The notes beneath the pieces were generated by a model. That model made no database searches, was not told the origin of the DNA, and saw nothing but the letters and a program-made list of their open reading frames with translations. The translations under genes were made by a program, and so were the position numbers. A stretch of DNA of 64,000 nt from DATBHW01 sp035307385 (GTDB lineage Bacteria; Chloroflexota; Ktedonobacteria; Ktedonobacterales; DATBGS01), in contig DATGID010000072.1 in NCBI GenBank assembly GCA_035307385.1, positions 124,001-188,000 on the forward strand, read 5' to 3'. Positions 27,231 through 35,380 of the stretch are shown piece after piece. Numbering within the stretch: the stretch's first letter is position 1; each line of letters opens with the position of its first letter.

Positions 27231-28601
27231 CTATTGCCCCACCAGCGCATCGCCAGCCTCGCGGCCATTGACCTTCTCGATCTGCGCCCCCAGCGCACGC
27301 AACTTTTCGGGCAGCCGCTCATACCCCCGTTCGATATGCTCAATGCCCGTCAGTGTCGAGGTGCCGTTGGCGCTGAGCGCCGCCAGAATGTAGGAGCAGC
27401 CCGCGCGAATATCAGGAATGGTCAGTTCCGCACCCGACAGCGGCGTTGGGCCGCGCACAATGCAGCTATGGAAATACTCTTTCTCGCGGAAGCGGCAGGC
27501 CATCTCGCCCAGGCATTTGGTATACAGTCCGATGTCAGCGCCCATGCGGTTCAATTCCTGGGTATAGCCAAAGCGGTCCTCGTAAATGGTCTCGTGCACC
27601 ACCGACATGCCCTTGGCCTGCGTGAGCAATACCGTAAAGGGCTGCTGCCAATCGGTCATGAAGCCGGGATGCACGTCTGTCTCGATGGCAATCGAGCGCG
27701 GCACGCAGCCGGTATCATAGAAGCGAATGGCGTCATCCTCCACCGAAAAATCCAGCCCAATGCGATAAAGCGCATTGAGGAACGTCAGCAAATGGTCCTG
27801 AGTAGCCCCCACCAGCCGCACATCGCCTTTCGTCAGATAGGCGGCAATCGCCAGCGACACGGCCTCCAATCGATCAGGAAGGATGCGATGCGTCGCCCCG
27901 CGCAGCCGATCAACGCCCTCCACCACAATCTTGCGGTCCACCTTGAGTTCGATAATTGCCCCCATCTTTTGCAAAAACTTGATGAGGTCCATAATCTCTG
28001 GCTCAATGGCGGCATTCTCGATAATTGTGACACCCTTTGCCAGCGAGGCCGCCATCAACAGGTTCTCTGTCGTGCCCACGCTGGGAAACGGCAGGCGAAT
28101 CGTCGCGCCCTTCAAACGCTTGGCCCTGGCGTAAAAGCAGCCATCGCGGAACTCGATCTCCGCGCCCATCTGAATCAGTCCCTCAATATGGAAATTGATG
28201 GGGCGCGGGCCAATCTTATCGCCGCCGGGGGCCGGAATGGTGGCCTCGCCGCAGCGGTGCAGCATTGGCCCCAGCGTCAAGACCGCCAGCCGATTCATCT
28301 TTCCCAGTTCCAGCGGCGGGGCGTTATTATTGATGCCAGCCGTTTTAATCTCGATAGTCGAGGGGTGGTCTGGCAGCCAGGTCATCTCAGCGCCAATCGC
28401 CCGCAAAAGGCTTTCGGTGATGGTCACATCCCCAATACGGGGCGTGTTATGCAAGGTACATGGCTCTTCAGTCAGAAGTGAGGCAACCAGCATCTTGGTG
28501 GCGGCGTTTTTCGCGCCGCTCACACTCACCGTCCCCCGCAGCGGCGTTCCTCCCTCCACCACATAGCAGCCGACACGATCAGCCGTAATAATCTCAGTCA
28601 T
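27231..28601 (-). CDS. murA: UDP-N-acetylglucosamine 1-carboxyvinyltransferase with Asp at the catalytic Cys position
   Basis: 456 aa from the ATG at 28601 (start MTEIITADRVGCYVVEGGTP); the frame stays open for 77 more codons without homology. Transfers enolpyruvate from PEP to UDP-GlcNAc, the first step of peptidoglycan synthesis. Visible: VSVSGAKNAATKML with the Lys-Asn pair, FPSVGTTENLLMAASLA, TDVHPGFMTDWQQPF and RFGYTQELNRMGADI. The catalytic loop reads APGGDKIGPRPINFH, so the Cys that fosfomycin alkylates (Cys115 in E. coli) is Asp, residue 128 here. The KMNRLAVLTLGPML stretch also departs from the usual KMRAS form. It could be a diverged paralogue, but no other murA is in the window. 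Confidence 0.9.
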   Translation of the reverse strand: MTEIITADRVGCYVVEGGTPLRGTVSVSGAKNAATKMLVASLLTEEPCTLHNTPRIGDVTITESLLRAIGAEMTWLPDHPSTIEIKTAGINNNAPPLELGKMNRLAVLTLGPMLHRCGEATIPAPGGDKIGPRPINFHIEGLIQMGAEIEFRDGCFYARAKRLKGATIRLPFPSVGTTENLLMAASLAKGVTIIENAAIEPEIMDLIKFLQKMGAIIELKVDRKIVVEGVDRLRGATHRILPDRLEAVSLAIAAYLTKGDVRLVGATQDHLLTFLNALYRIGLDFSVEDDAIRFYDTGCVPRSIAIETDVHPGFMTDWQQPFTVLLTQAKGMSVVHETIYEDRFGYTQELNRMGADIGLYTKCLGEMACRFREKEYFHSCIVRGPTPLSGAELTIPDIRAGCSYILAALSANGTSTLTGIEHIERGYERLPEKLRALGAQIEKVNGREAGDALVGQ

Positions 28602-28758
28602 GACCCTTCTCACTTCCAGGCAACAGACGCCGCTCAACTCGTGTGATGGCGATGAAATAAAGCACGCTGGATGCCAAACACAGCCACAAGTATACTCATC
28701 AGGGAGAATCCTTGTAAATAGGCATAGGATGTTTGGGGGTTCCGAAAGCCAGGGTATT

Positions 28759-29463
28759 TTAGTGGGAAGCGGCCTGATGTTTCTTACGAGCGCGCGCCGT
28801 CCAGTGCCCTGCCTCCGCGCGGGCCACGGCAATCTCAGCTAGAGGTCTCCCCTGCGCCTCGTAGAGCAGCGCCAGCACCAGATAGAGCGCCCCCAGACCG
28901 GCCTCATCCTCAATCGATTCCAACGCCTCCCTTGCCTCTTGCGCCAGCGCCTCTGCCCGCGCAAAATCCTGCTCGCGGAGCGCCTGGCGGGCGCGCATCA
29001 ACAGCAGCCAGCCCAAAAGCTGATGCTGCCTGGCATCGTCGCCAGCGCGCCCAATCGCCTCGCAGCGTTCCCAGGCGCGCGCTGCCTCTTCGGAGCGTTC
29101 AGCGACGAGCAGCCGCTCGCCCTGCACCATCAAGCAGCGCCCCACCTGCACCACATCGCCCGAGGCTTCCGCCAGCGCCACAGCCTGTTCCATCCGCTCC
29201 AGGCTGGCCGAAAGATCGCCATCCCTCTCAAAGAGCAGATCATCCTCGCGCAGACGGATGTAAGCCAACAGTGCCTGACACGCGGGCAGCAGCGCCGCAC
29301 TGCTGCTCTGCATCAGGCTTTCCAGCGCCACGCGCCCCTGGCGATAGCGTGCCAGCGCCGCCTCTTCATCCAGCGTGGCATCCCAGAGCGTGGCCTCGAT
29401 CTCCGCCTCAATCGCTTGCAACCTGGCCTGCGCTTCGGCCAACCGCTCCGGCTCGGCCTTCAT
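28759..29463 (-). CDS. Helical TPR-like protein of unknown function
   Basis: 234 aa from ATG 29463, preceded by AGGAG and overlapping the TGA of the upstream FAD oxidoreductase (ATGA). The frame is open 21 codons upstream, but the overlap and ribosome site favour this start. Nearly all helix: repeated A-rich pairs such as SLERMEQAVALAEASGDVVQ and DFARAEALAQEAREALESIE look like TPRs. No catalytic motif. Coupling suggests it acts with the oxidoreductase. Confidence 0.7.
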   Translation of the reverse strand: MKAEPERLAEAQARLQAIEAEIEATLWDATLDEEAALARYRQGRVALESLMQSSSAALLPACQALLAYIRLREDDLLFERDGDLSASLERMEQAVALAEASGDVVQVGRCLMVQGERLLVAERSEEAARAWERCEAIGRAGDDARQHQLLGWLLLMRARQALREQDFARAEALAQEAREALESIEDEAGLGALYLVLALLYEAQGRPLAEIAVARAEAGHWTARARKKHQAASH

Positions 29464-31025
29464 GGTGTCTCGCTCCTGTAGGGCTGACGCTTTTGCCGAG
29501 CCGGTGGCGGCGGCGCAACCAGCCAATAGAGAGCACGGGCAGCCCTCGGCTTGCGTGGAATATGCGAGGAGCCAGATTGCTTCCCTGAGCGGGGAGCTTT
29601 GGTCGGCTGCGCAGACTGCGCCTGCCTGGTAGCTTTACCGCTTTCCCGGCCCAGACCATCCAGCAGATCGAGCATCTGGTTGACGCTTTGCGCTACGCCT
29701 TCCACCATCAAATAACCCGATGGTTTGATGGCATCACCCACCAGCAGCAGCCCGCGCAGGCCGATCTCCGGCGCAAAGTCAGCGCCCTGCTGCGCCCGAT
29801 TGACCGGCCATTCTCCGCGATACTGGCTGATCGTCAAGATACGACAATCACGCTCAAAATCGGGGCCGAACACCCGGCGCAGATCGGCCACCGCCAGCGC
29901 GCGCTCGTGCTCGACATCATCAGAGCGCATCACCTGATGCGTAATCAGCAGGTGCTTGCCGGGCGGGGCAAGCCGCCGGTCACTATTGCTCGGCTGCACC
30001 ATCCCTGCGATGCGCTCGGTATCCAGGCAGTACATGATGCCCTTGTGTGGGATGAATGAACGGTCACTCAACACATGCACTTTCAGGCCAACCGCCTCGC
30101 GCAGCGGCGCGCCACCAGTCGTAACCAAATCAGTAACCAGGTCTGTCTCTTGAATATCTGGAGCAGCCGTTTCCTCATTAGCAAGGAGGTTGTTCGTTTC
30201 CGCTTGCAACATGCGCAGCGTCGCACGCGGGCCAACGTTGCTGATTACCAGCGGCGCGCGCAGGATGCTTTCCACACCGGTCATCTTATCGCGCACATGC
30301 GCGCCGGTCACCGCGCCATCCTCCGCCAGCAGTCGCACGACATCGTGGCGCAGCAGTATCTCGCCGCCCTGCTCGCGCACGCGGCGTTCCAGTTCGCCCG
30401 TGACCGCCGCGCAGCCACCCTCCACGATGCCCGGCGGGCCATAGCGAAACATATTCTTCGTCGTTTCGGCCACTTCCGCCGCGCTCACCTGCTCCAGCGG
30501 CACACTCAGCGCAAAATGGGAGATGCGCTCGAAAAAAGCATACAGTTCCGGCGCGCTGGCCGGAGTCACCCGATATTGCTTGAGCCAGTCGGTAAAGGGG
30601 AGATCGCGCTCGCCAGACGGCAAGCGCCGGGCCATCAGGGTTGGCCCCAGCGTTACAAAGCGCGCAAACTGGCGCGGCCCCATGAACGCGGCCACGCCCA
30701 GCAAGGAGCGACAAACATACTGGCGACCATGCACAAAAAAGGAGGCGAAGACCTCGGCGTCATCGACGTAATGCGGCACGGCCAGGCGGCGCAGCATGCC
30801 AGCCAGCACACCATTGGAGCCAAAGGGCAGCATATGCACTGCCCCGGTGCTGATCTGCGCCCCCTGAAAGGTCTTTGCGGTGAAGCGCCCGCCACAGTGC
30901 GCCAGGCGTTCCAGCACAGCCACGCGCATGCCGCGCTGCAAACATTGGGCCGCGCTGAGTAGGCCACCCAGCCCGGCCCCAATGATGACCACATCGTAGT
31001 CTTGATTTGGCAATCGGGTTGTCAT
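29460..31025 (-). CDS. FAD-dependent oxidoreductase, phytoene-desaturase / carotenoid-isomerase-like
   Basis: 521 aa. The dinucleotide site VVIIGAGLGGLLSAAQCLQR is at residues 12-31, followed by VAVLERLAHCGGRFTAK; near the C-terminus GLRGLLLVGDAIKPSGYLMV completes the FAD-binding fold. The layout fits the amine oxidase/CrtI/CrtH group, but no carotenoid genes lie nearby, so the substrate is unknown. The last 60 residues after NQMLDLLDGLGR are basic and Pro/Ser-rich, unlike the family core. Stop codon overlaps the next gene. Confidence 0.8.
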   Translation of the reverse strand: MTTRLPNQDYDVVIIGAGLGGLLSAAQCLQRGMRVAVLERLAHCGGRFTAKTFQGAQISTGAVHMLPFGSNGVLAGMLRRLAVPHYVDDAEVFASFFVHGRQYVCRSLLGVAAFMGPRQFARFVTLGPTLMARRLPSGERDLPFTDWLKQYRVTPASAPELYAFFERISHFALSVPLEQVSAAEVAETTKNMFRYGPPGIVEGGCAAVTGELERRVREQGGEILLRHDVVRLLAEDGAVTGAHVRDKMTGVESILRAPLVISNVGPRATLRMLQAETNNLLANEETAAPDIQETDLVTDLVTTGGAPLREAVGLKVHVLSDRSFIPHKGIMYCLDTERIAGMVQPSNSDRRLAPPGKHLLITHQVMRSDDVEHERALAVADLRRVFGPDFERDCRILTISQYRGEWPVNRAQQGADFAPEIGLRGLLLVGDAIKPSGYLMVEGVAQSVNQMLDLLDGLGRESGKATRQAQSAQPTKAPRSGKQSGSSHIPRKPRAARALYWLVAPPPPARQKRQPYRSETP

Positions 31026-31046
31026 CGCAGTGCTAATGCCAAACGA

Positions 31047-32945
31047 TTACTCGGCGTCCGGATTCGCCAGATCGGGAGAGAGCAAATCATTGAGCGTGGA
31101 CAAGCACTCGCTCAGAATCTGGTTGACATGCTGGTGCATCTCGAAGAACTGCGCCAGTTCACGCGCGCGGCGGGCCAGGCTGCCCAGCGTGTAAATGTCG
31201 CGCGGGTCGTTGCGCACATCATCGATCAGTTTCATCATGTCGGCAATCGAAAGCGACTCATCGGCGCGCTGGACCTCTTCAATCACCTTGTTCAAGCGAT
31301 TGGAGACATCCGCCACACCAACACGCAGACGCTGTGCCAGCACAGCCACCGAGTTATCGTGACCAGAGATCGCCGCGGTAGCTTCCCGCAGTTGATCGCG
31401 CAGGTGCTCCGCTTCTTCCTCCAGGGCTTTTGCCCGGCGCAGGTTTTCGCGCATCTCGGCAGTCGTCGAATCCAGCGATTTGATCGCTTCCAAGATCGTG
31501 GGGATTTCCGGCAATTGTGGTACTGGCAAGGGCATGTCCTCCTCATTCACACTCGTGTCTGGTCGCAAGCGCTGGGCAAGGGGTAGATCGGCTGGGGCCA
31601 CTTCCTCTTCCTCGACCTCTTCCTCCTCCTCAACGACACCCGCCGACGAGTCCTCGGTCAGTTCAATACGCTCGATAATGGTCGCTTCTGGCGGCTCAGC
31701 CGGAACCGATGCCTGGGCATAGGCAGGAGCCTGCGCAAAGGCAGCTTGCTCCTCATAGGAGACGGTTTCAAGCACTTCCTGCGAGTCGCCAGACATCGCT
31801 TCTGTCTCCACCACTGCCGCATCCGTGGTCGTCTTCACTTCCGCCTCGACATCCTGCTCGGCAACCGCAGCCGTTTCCCACCCGCCGGAAGGCAGCACAT
31901 CGCTCTGTGTCACATAGGCCCCACCAGGCTCAATGGTATCGGCCTGGCCCGGCACCGGAACGGTCATCGGGTTCACATCCCCCAGCGTTGGCTGATGGAA
32001 CGTCATGGTTTCTGGCTCGGCAGCGCTTTCAGCCACCGAGAAGAAGATCAGTTCGTGCTCGCCAACGCCCACATGATCGCCATTGGAAAGCGGCGTGGGC
32101 GAACGCAGTTCGACCCCGTTAATATAGGTGCCATTGGCGCTGACCAGATCACGAATGACGTAGTTGACCCCATCAAAATGTATCAGCGCGTGGCGACGGG
32201 ACGCGAGTTGATCGCCAGACAGGGCAATATCGTTACTGGGCGCGCGGCCAATGGAAATATCCGGCTTTCTCAGCAAGAATTCCTTTGATTGCCCGTTCCT
32301 GCTCACAATCAGCTTCGCGGGAGACTCGTTGATGCCGGTAATGGTCACCTCTACCGCTTCCTCTTCCTCCACCGCCACGTGGGTCTCCATGCTGGTCGCG
32401 CGCGTCTCCATGTCAGTGCTCGCCACCACGGTTTCCAGATAATCTCCGCCATCATTGGCGATTGGCGCCGGGGCCATGGCTTCGGGAGCCGCGACGGTTG
32501 CGGTCGGCGCAAGCGTTTCCGGCTCACTCACCTGGGGCGCGCGCACCGTAGGCTCCAGCACCTCTGGCTCTGTCACCACGGTTGCCTCTTCGATGGCAGC
32601 ATTCTCCGTATTCGCCTGCGTCACTCCGGCGGTATCCACTCCCCCAAAAGGAGCCTGGACGGTAGGCATCGTCGGGGTCGTCGGAGGATTAGGTGGTCCA
32701 CCGACCCAGGGACCACTCTGCTGAGGTGGTGTTCCCGGAGGTGGTCCCCATTGTGGGCCACCCTGCTGAGGTGCCGTTCCTGGGGGCGGTCCCCACTGAT
32801 GGGCAGGAGGCGCCGCTGGCATGCCTTGCGGTGGCCCCCACTGATTTTGATTCGCCGGTTGAGAGCCGACCAGCCGATTGCCACAGTTCAAGCAAAACTG
32901 ATCTCCTGGCCGGGTTTCAACTCCACAATTTGGACAACGCTCCAT
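31047..32945 (-). CDS. Zinc-ribbon / Pro-rich / FHA-domain protein
   Basis: 632 aa in four parts. Residues 1-27: zinc ribbon with CPNCG and CLNCG. About 30-85: Pro/Gln/Gly repeats built on QWGPPPGT. About 215-305: FHA domain, with ISIGRAPSNDIALSGDQLAS, RRHALI, VSANGTYINGVEL and LSNGDHVGVGEHELIFF; FHA domains bind phosphothreonine. About 510-632: coiled-coil-rich region. Long acidic linkers join them. Such proteins are usually read-outs of Ser/Thr kinases; no kinase is nearby. ATG after GAGGGGAG. Confidence 0.85.
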   Translation of the reverse strand: MERCPNCGVETRPGDQFCLNCGNRLVGSQPANQNQWGPPQGMPAAPPAHQWGPPPGTAPQQGGPQWGPPPGTPPQQSGPWVGGPPNPPTTPTMPTVQAPFGGVDTAGVTQANTENAAIEEATVVTEPEVLEPTVRAPQVSEPETLAPTATVAAPEAMAPAPIANDGGDYLETVVASTDMETRATSMETHVAVEEEEAVEVTITGINESPAKLIVSRNGQSKEFLLRKPDISIGRAPSNDIALSGDQLASRRHALIHFDGVNYVIRDLVSANGTYINGVELRSPTPLSNGDHVGVGEHELIFFSVAESAAEPETMTFHQPTLGDVNPMTVPVPGQADTIEPGGAYVTQSDVLPSGGWETAAVAEQDVEAEVKTTTDAAVVETEAMSGDSQEVLETVSYEEQAAFAQAPAYAQASVPAEPPEATIIERIELTEDSSAGVVEEEEEVEEEEVAPADLPLAQRLRPDTSVNEEDMPLPVPQLPEIPTILEAIKSLDSTTAEMRENLRRAKALEEEAEHLRDQLREATAAISGHDNSVAVLAQRLRVGVADVSNRLNKVIEEVQRADESLSIADMMKLIDDVRNDPRDIYTLGSLARRARELAQFFEMHQHVNQILSECLSTLNDLLSPDLANPDAE

Positions 32946-33243
32946 AACAAACTCCCCTCAGCGCGTGCTTCTGCAAGCCCAAAGACAAGAAACTAGGTTT
33001 CAAACGAAAGACATCCATAATTTAATGAAGAGTGCTTTTCAAACTGAGGCCATTATACCATGACCTCCATCCCCCAAACAATGAAGCAGAACACACCCCA
33101 GACCTGGATTTTTCTTGTCATCTCTCGGTATAATCCTGCGAACGCTTATAATACGGTTTAGAGATACAATGCAGCTTCTCCCAAAGAAAAGACGGAGCCG
33201 CCGACGCTTTTGGGCGTTACCAAATGACTGGAAGGGCTTCTCG
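32946..33243. promoter_or_regulatory. Divergent promoter region of the FHA gene and aroD
   Basis: 298 bases without a supported gene. On the plus strand two TATAAT-type -10 elements occur at 33129-33134 and 33147-33152, though matching -35 boxes are weak. The frame of aroD is open from 33115 but lacks a ribosome site before 33244. Confidence 0.4.
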
Positions 33244-34104
33244 ATGAACAAAATTGCCGCCGCGCTGGCGCTGCCCGATACACAAGCCTGCCTGGCAACG
33301 CTCCACACACTGGCGTCCGCCATCAGCATGGCAGAGGTGCGCCTGGACTTGATGGAGACGTTCGATCTTCCGCGCCTCATCGCCGAAGCCCCCTGCCCGC
33401 TGATTATCACCTGTCGCCCGCCCCGCGAAGGCGGGCGGTTCACCGGCTCGGAAGCTGAGCGCCTGGACATCCTCGCGCAAGCGATGGATGTAGGCTGCGC
33501 CTATGTGGACTGCGAGTGGGATAGTATCTCCGTTCTGGCTGAGCGCCGCCGCAGCGCCACGCAAATCATCGCTTCGCGCCACTGGACCGACTCCACGCCC
33601 GCCGATGTGTGGCCGACCTATGAAGCGCTGCGCGGCCAGGCCGATGTCGTCAAGCTGGTCGGGCTGGCTGCGCGGCCCATCGATACGCTGCCCATCTTCC
33701 ACTTCTTGCGCCGCGCCACCAGCCCGGTGATCGGGATGGCAATGGGCCAGGCCGGACAACTGACGCGGCTGCTCGCGCCCTGCTTTCCGCAAAGCCTGCT
33801 GACCTACGCGGCCCCTTCGGCGGCGGCGATCACCGCGCCTGGGCAATTAAGCGTGCGGGAGATGACCGAAACGTATCATGTCGATCTGCTTGGCCCGCAC
33901 ACCGCTGTGCATCTCCATTTCTGCGCCACAGACGCTTCCGCACAAGCCGTTCTCGAGCAGAACAGGCGAGACGGCTCCGGCGAGGCCATTGGCCTTCCGC
34001 TGCTCGTGGCTCACGAAGAAGCAGCACCGCTGGCAGAGGGGCTGCGCGCGTGTCTGCCTCGTCTGATCATTACTGCCGACCCCGCGCTGGCGGAGAAACT
34101 CTGA
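33244..34104 (+). CDS. aroD: Type I 3-dehydroquinate dehydratase with a degenerate C-terminal extension
   Basis: 286 aa from ATG 33244 behind GGAAGGG. Dehydrates 3-dehydroquinate to 3-dehydroshikimate through a Schiff base. Visible: EVRLDLM, IITCRPPREGGRF, the His in IIASRHW (residue 113), the Schiff-base Lys in DVVKLVG (about 137), GMAMGQAG and ITAPGQLS. The catalytic fold ends near residue 210, but about 75 residues follow. Their end (IGLPLLVAHEEAAPLAEGLR) resembles the start of the shikimate dehydrogenase substrate domain, as if an AroD-AroE fusion had decayed. Paired with tyrA 18 bases downstream. Confidence 0.88.
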   Translation: MNKIAAALALPDTQACLATLHTLASAISMAEVRLDLMETFDLPRLIAEAPCPLIITCRPPREGGRFTGSEAERLDILAQAMDVGCAYVDCEWDSISVLAERRRSATQIIASRHWTDSTPADVWPTYEALRGQADVVKLVGLAARPIDTLPIFHFLRRATSPVIGMAMGQAGQLTRLLAPCFPQSLLTYAAPSAAAITAPGQLSVREMTETYHVDLLGPHTAVHLHFCATDASAQAVLEQNRRDGSGEAIGLPLLVAHEEAAPLAEGLRACLPRLIITADPALAEKL

Positions 34105-34122
34105 ACAACAAGGAGGTTTTCT

Positions 34123-35040
34123 ATGCAAACGGTGGGCGTTATTGGCCTGGGACTGATTGGCGGCTCGCTGGGGCTGGCGCTCAAGCAGCAGCGCGATTCC
34201 CTGGGCGAGCAGAGCTACCGGGTGATTGGCTATGACAGCAGCCCCGAACGCCGCCAGCAGGCCGAGCAGCTACAGGCAGTCGATCAAACGAGTGATGACC
34301 TTATAACCCTTGCGCAGCGCGCTCAGATGCTCATAATCGCCACGCCTGTGCTGGCGGTTCGACAAGTGCTGGCAGCCATCGCCCCACATCTGCGCCCGGG
34401 AACGCTCGTCACCGACACGGCCAGCACCAAGGCCGCGGTGCTGCGCTGGGCCAGCGAACTGCTGCCTGCTGGCACGCACTTTATCGGCGGGCATCCGATG
34501 GCGGGCGGCACCGGCAGCCTGGAAGACGCGCGGCCAGACCTCTTTCACGGAACCACCTATTGTGTAGTCACTCCCTGGCAAACTGAAGACACGGGAGAAG
34601 ATGTCGAAGATGCCGAGGAAGCCTCAGAGACAGCAGAGGCGCGGTTGGAGGATGTGATCGCCGCGCTCGGCGCGAAGCCGCTGCGCATCGATGCCCAGAC
34701 GCATGATCGCTGCGTGGCGGCAATCAGCCATCTGCCGTTTCTCACTTCGACTGCCCTGGTGGAAACCGTAGCAGATAGCCCCGACCACGAGCTTATGCGT
34801 CAGCTTGCCAGTTCGGGGTTTCGCGATACCAGTCGGCTGGCGGCGGGCGACCCGACGATGTATCAAGGCATCGCCCTGACCAATCGGGAAGCGATCACGT
34901 TTTGGATTGACGCCTACATAACGCGCTTACAGGCCATTCGCCAGGTATTACAAGCGGAGTCGGGGCAGGACACCGAGGGCGAGGCGCTGCTGGCCCTTTT
35001 CAGGCAGGCCAGGCTGCATCGCAAAGACCTGTTGGGATAA
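34123..35040 (+). CDS. tyrA: Prephenate dehydrogenase
   Basis: 305 aa; ATG behind AAGGAGG. Oxidatively decarboxylates prephenate to 4-hydroxyphenylpyruvate in tyrosine synthesis. Rossmann motif VGVIGLGLIGGSLGLALKQQ at the start, LVTDTASTKAAVL, FIGGHPMAGG, and the substrate-site His in ISHLPF. No C-terminal ACT domain is seen, so feedback control would have to come from elsewhere, perhaps from the attenuator that follows at the gene level. Probably cotranscribed with aroD. Confidence 0.93.
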   Translation: MQTVGVIGLGLIGGSLGLALKQQRDSLGEQSYRVIGYDSSPERRQQAEQLQAVDQTSDDLITLAQRAQMLIIATPVLAVRQVLAAIAPHLRPGTLVTDTASTKAAVLRWASELLPAGTHFIGGHPMAGGTGSLEDARPDLFHGTTYCVVTPWQTEDTGEDVEDAEEASETAEARLEDVIAALGAKPLRIDAQTHDRCVAAISHLPFLTSTALVETVADSPDHELMRQLASSGFRDTSRLAAGDPTMYQGIALTNREAITFWIDAYITRLQAIRQVLQAESGQDTEGEALLALFRQARLHRKDLLG

Positions 35041-35107
35041 GGGGCGCTGGCAGCGTATTTTCTGGCATCACTTTTTGACACGTTGTGAAAACTGAACCGC
35101 AATGCTC

Positions 35108-35137
35108 TTGACAGAATCGATGAAAAAGCTTTATACT
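35108..35137 (+). promoter_or_regulatory. Promoter of the aromatic operon leader
   Basis: Exact TTGACA at 35108-35113, 18 bases, TATACT at 35132-35137. Transcription should start near 35143-35145, at or next to the ATG of the leader ORF. Another TTGACA at 35075-35080 has only a poor -10 (CGCAAT). Confidence 0.8.
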
Positions 35138-35143
35138 CCGAGC

Positions 35144-35233
35144 ATGACGTACCCAGCGCATCACACCAACAGCTTTTTTTATTACTACTTTTGGCGTCCT
35201 CCGACATGGCGGTGGACATTTCGTGCTGGGTAA
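35144..35233 (+). CDS. Leader peptide rich in Phe, Tyr and Trp (candidate transcription attenuator)
   Basis: 29-codon ORF, ATG 35144 to TAA 35231-35233. It reads MTYPAHHTNS, FFYYYFW, RPPTWRWTF, RAG. Eleven of 29 residues are aromatic (4 Phe, 4 Tyr, 3 Trp), seven of them consecutive, encoded at 35174-35194. It lies between a consensus promoter and an intrinsic terminator, upstream of DAHP synthase and the rest of the chorismate pathway. This is the architecture of leader-peptide attenuators (compare pheL, trpL). No ribosome site is visible; the ATG coincides with the predicted transcript start, so translation may be leaderless. An in-frame ATG at 35120 (adding MKKLYTPS) would serve longer transcripts. 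Too short for ordinary gene callers. Confidence 0.85.
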   Translation: MTYPAHHTNSFFYYYFWRPPTWRWTFRAG

Positions 35234-35262
35234 CGTAACCTAGTCCACAAAGCCTGTCGGAG

Positions 35263-35291
35263 AAGCAGAGGAAATGTTCCTCTGCTTTTTT
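35263..35291 (+). terminator. Attenuator terminator in the aroF leader
   Basis: AAGCAGAGGAA, loop ATG, TTCCTCTGCTT, with six T at 35286-35291: an 11-bp stem and U-run before the aroF start. Competing pairings seen by eye in the leader: 35199-35206 with 35255-35262 (8 bp), 35212-35217 with 35243-35248, 35169-35176 with 35249-35257 (one bulge), 35147-35159 with 35223-35236 (one bulge). Confidence 0.85.
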
Positions 35292-35380
35292 GTTTGTCTT
35301 GTAGCGATTGGCGCCTGCTGGAACAAGGACTTATACAACGAATAGCGGGAGATCAGCAGGGCGGAGGAACACGAACGAGC

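Noticed and set aside
28602..28832. 77-residue N-terminal extension of murA
   Set aside because: No homology; MTEIITADRV at 28601 matches the family start and has a nearby ribosome site.
35075..35103. Second promoter upstream of the attenuator
   Set aside because: TTGACA is exact, but the corresponding -10 (CGCAAT) is poor; kept only as a possible source of longer transcripts.
34914..35219. 101-codon minus-strand frame across the leader
   Set aside because: It overlaps the tyrA end and the leader ORF in antisense and has no domain or ribosome site.
35147..35291. T-box riboswitch in the aroF leader
   Set aside because: No T-box sequence or stem I/specifier arrangement is seen; the ORF with aromatic codons and a terminator explains the layout better.
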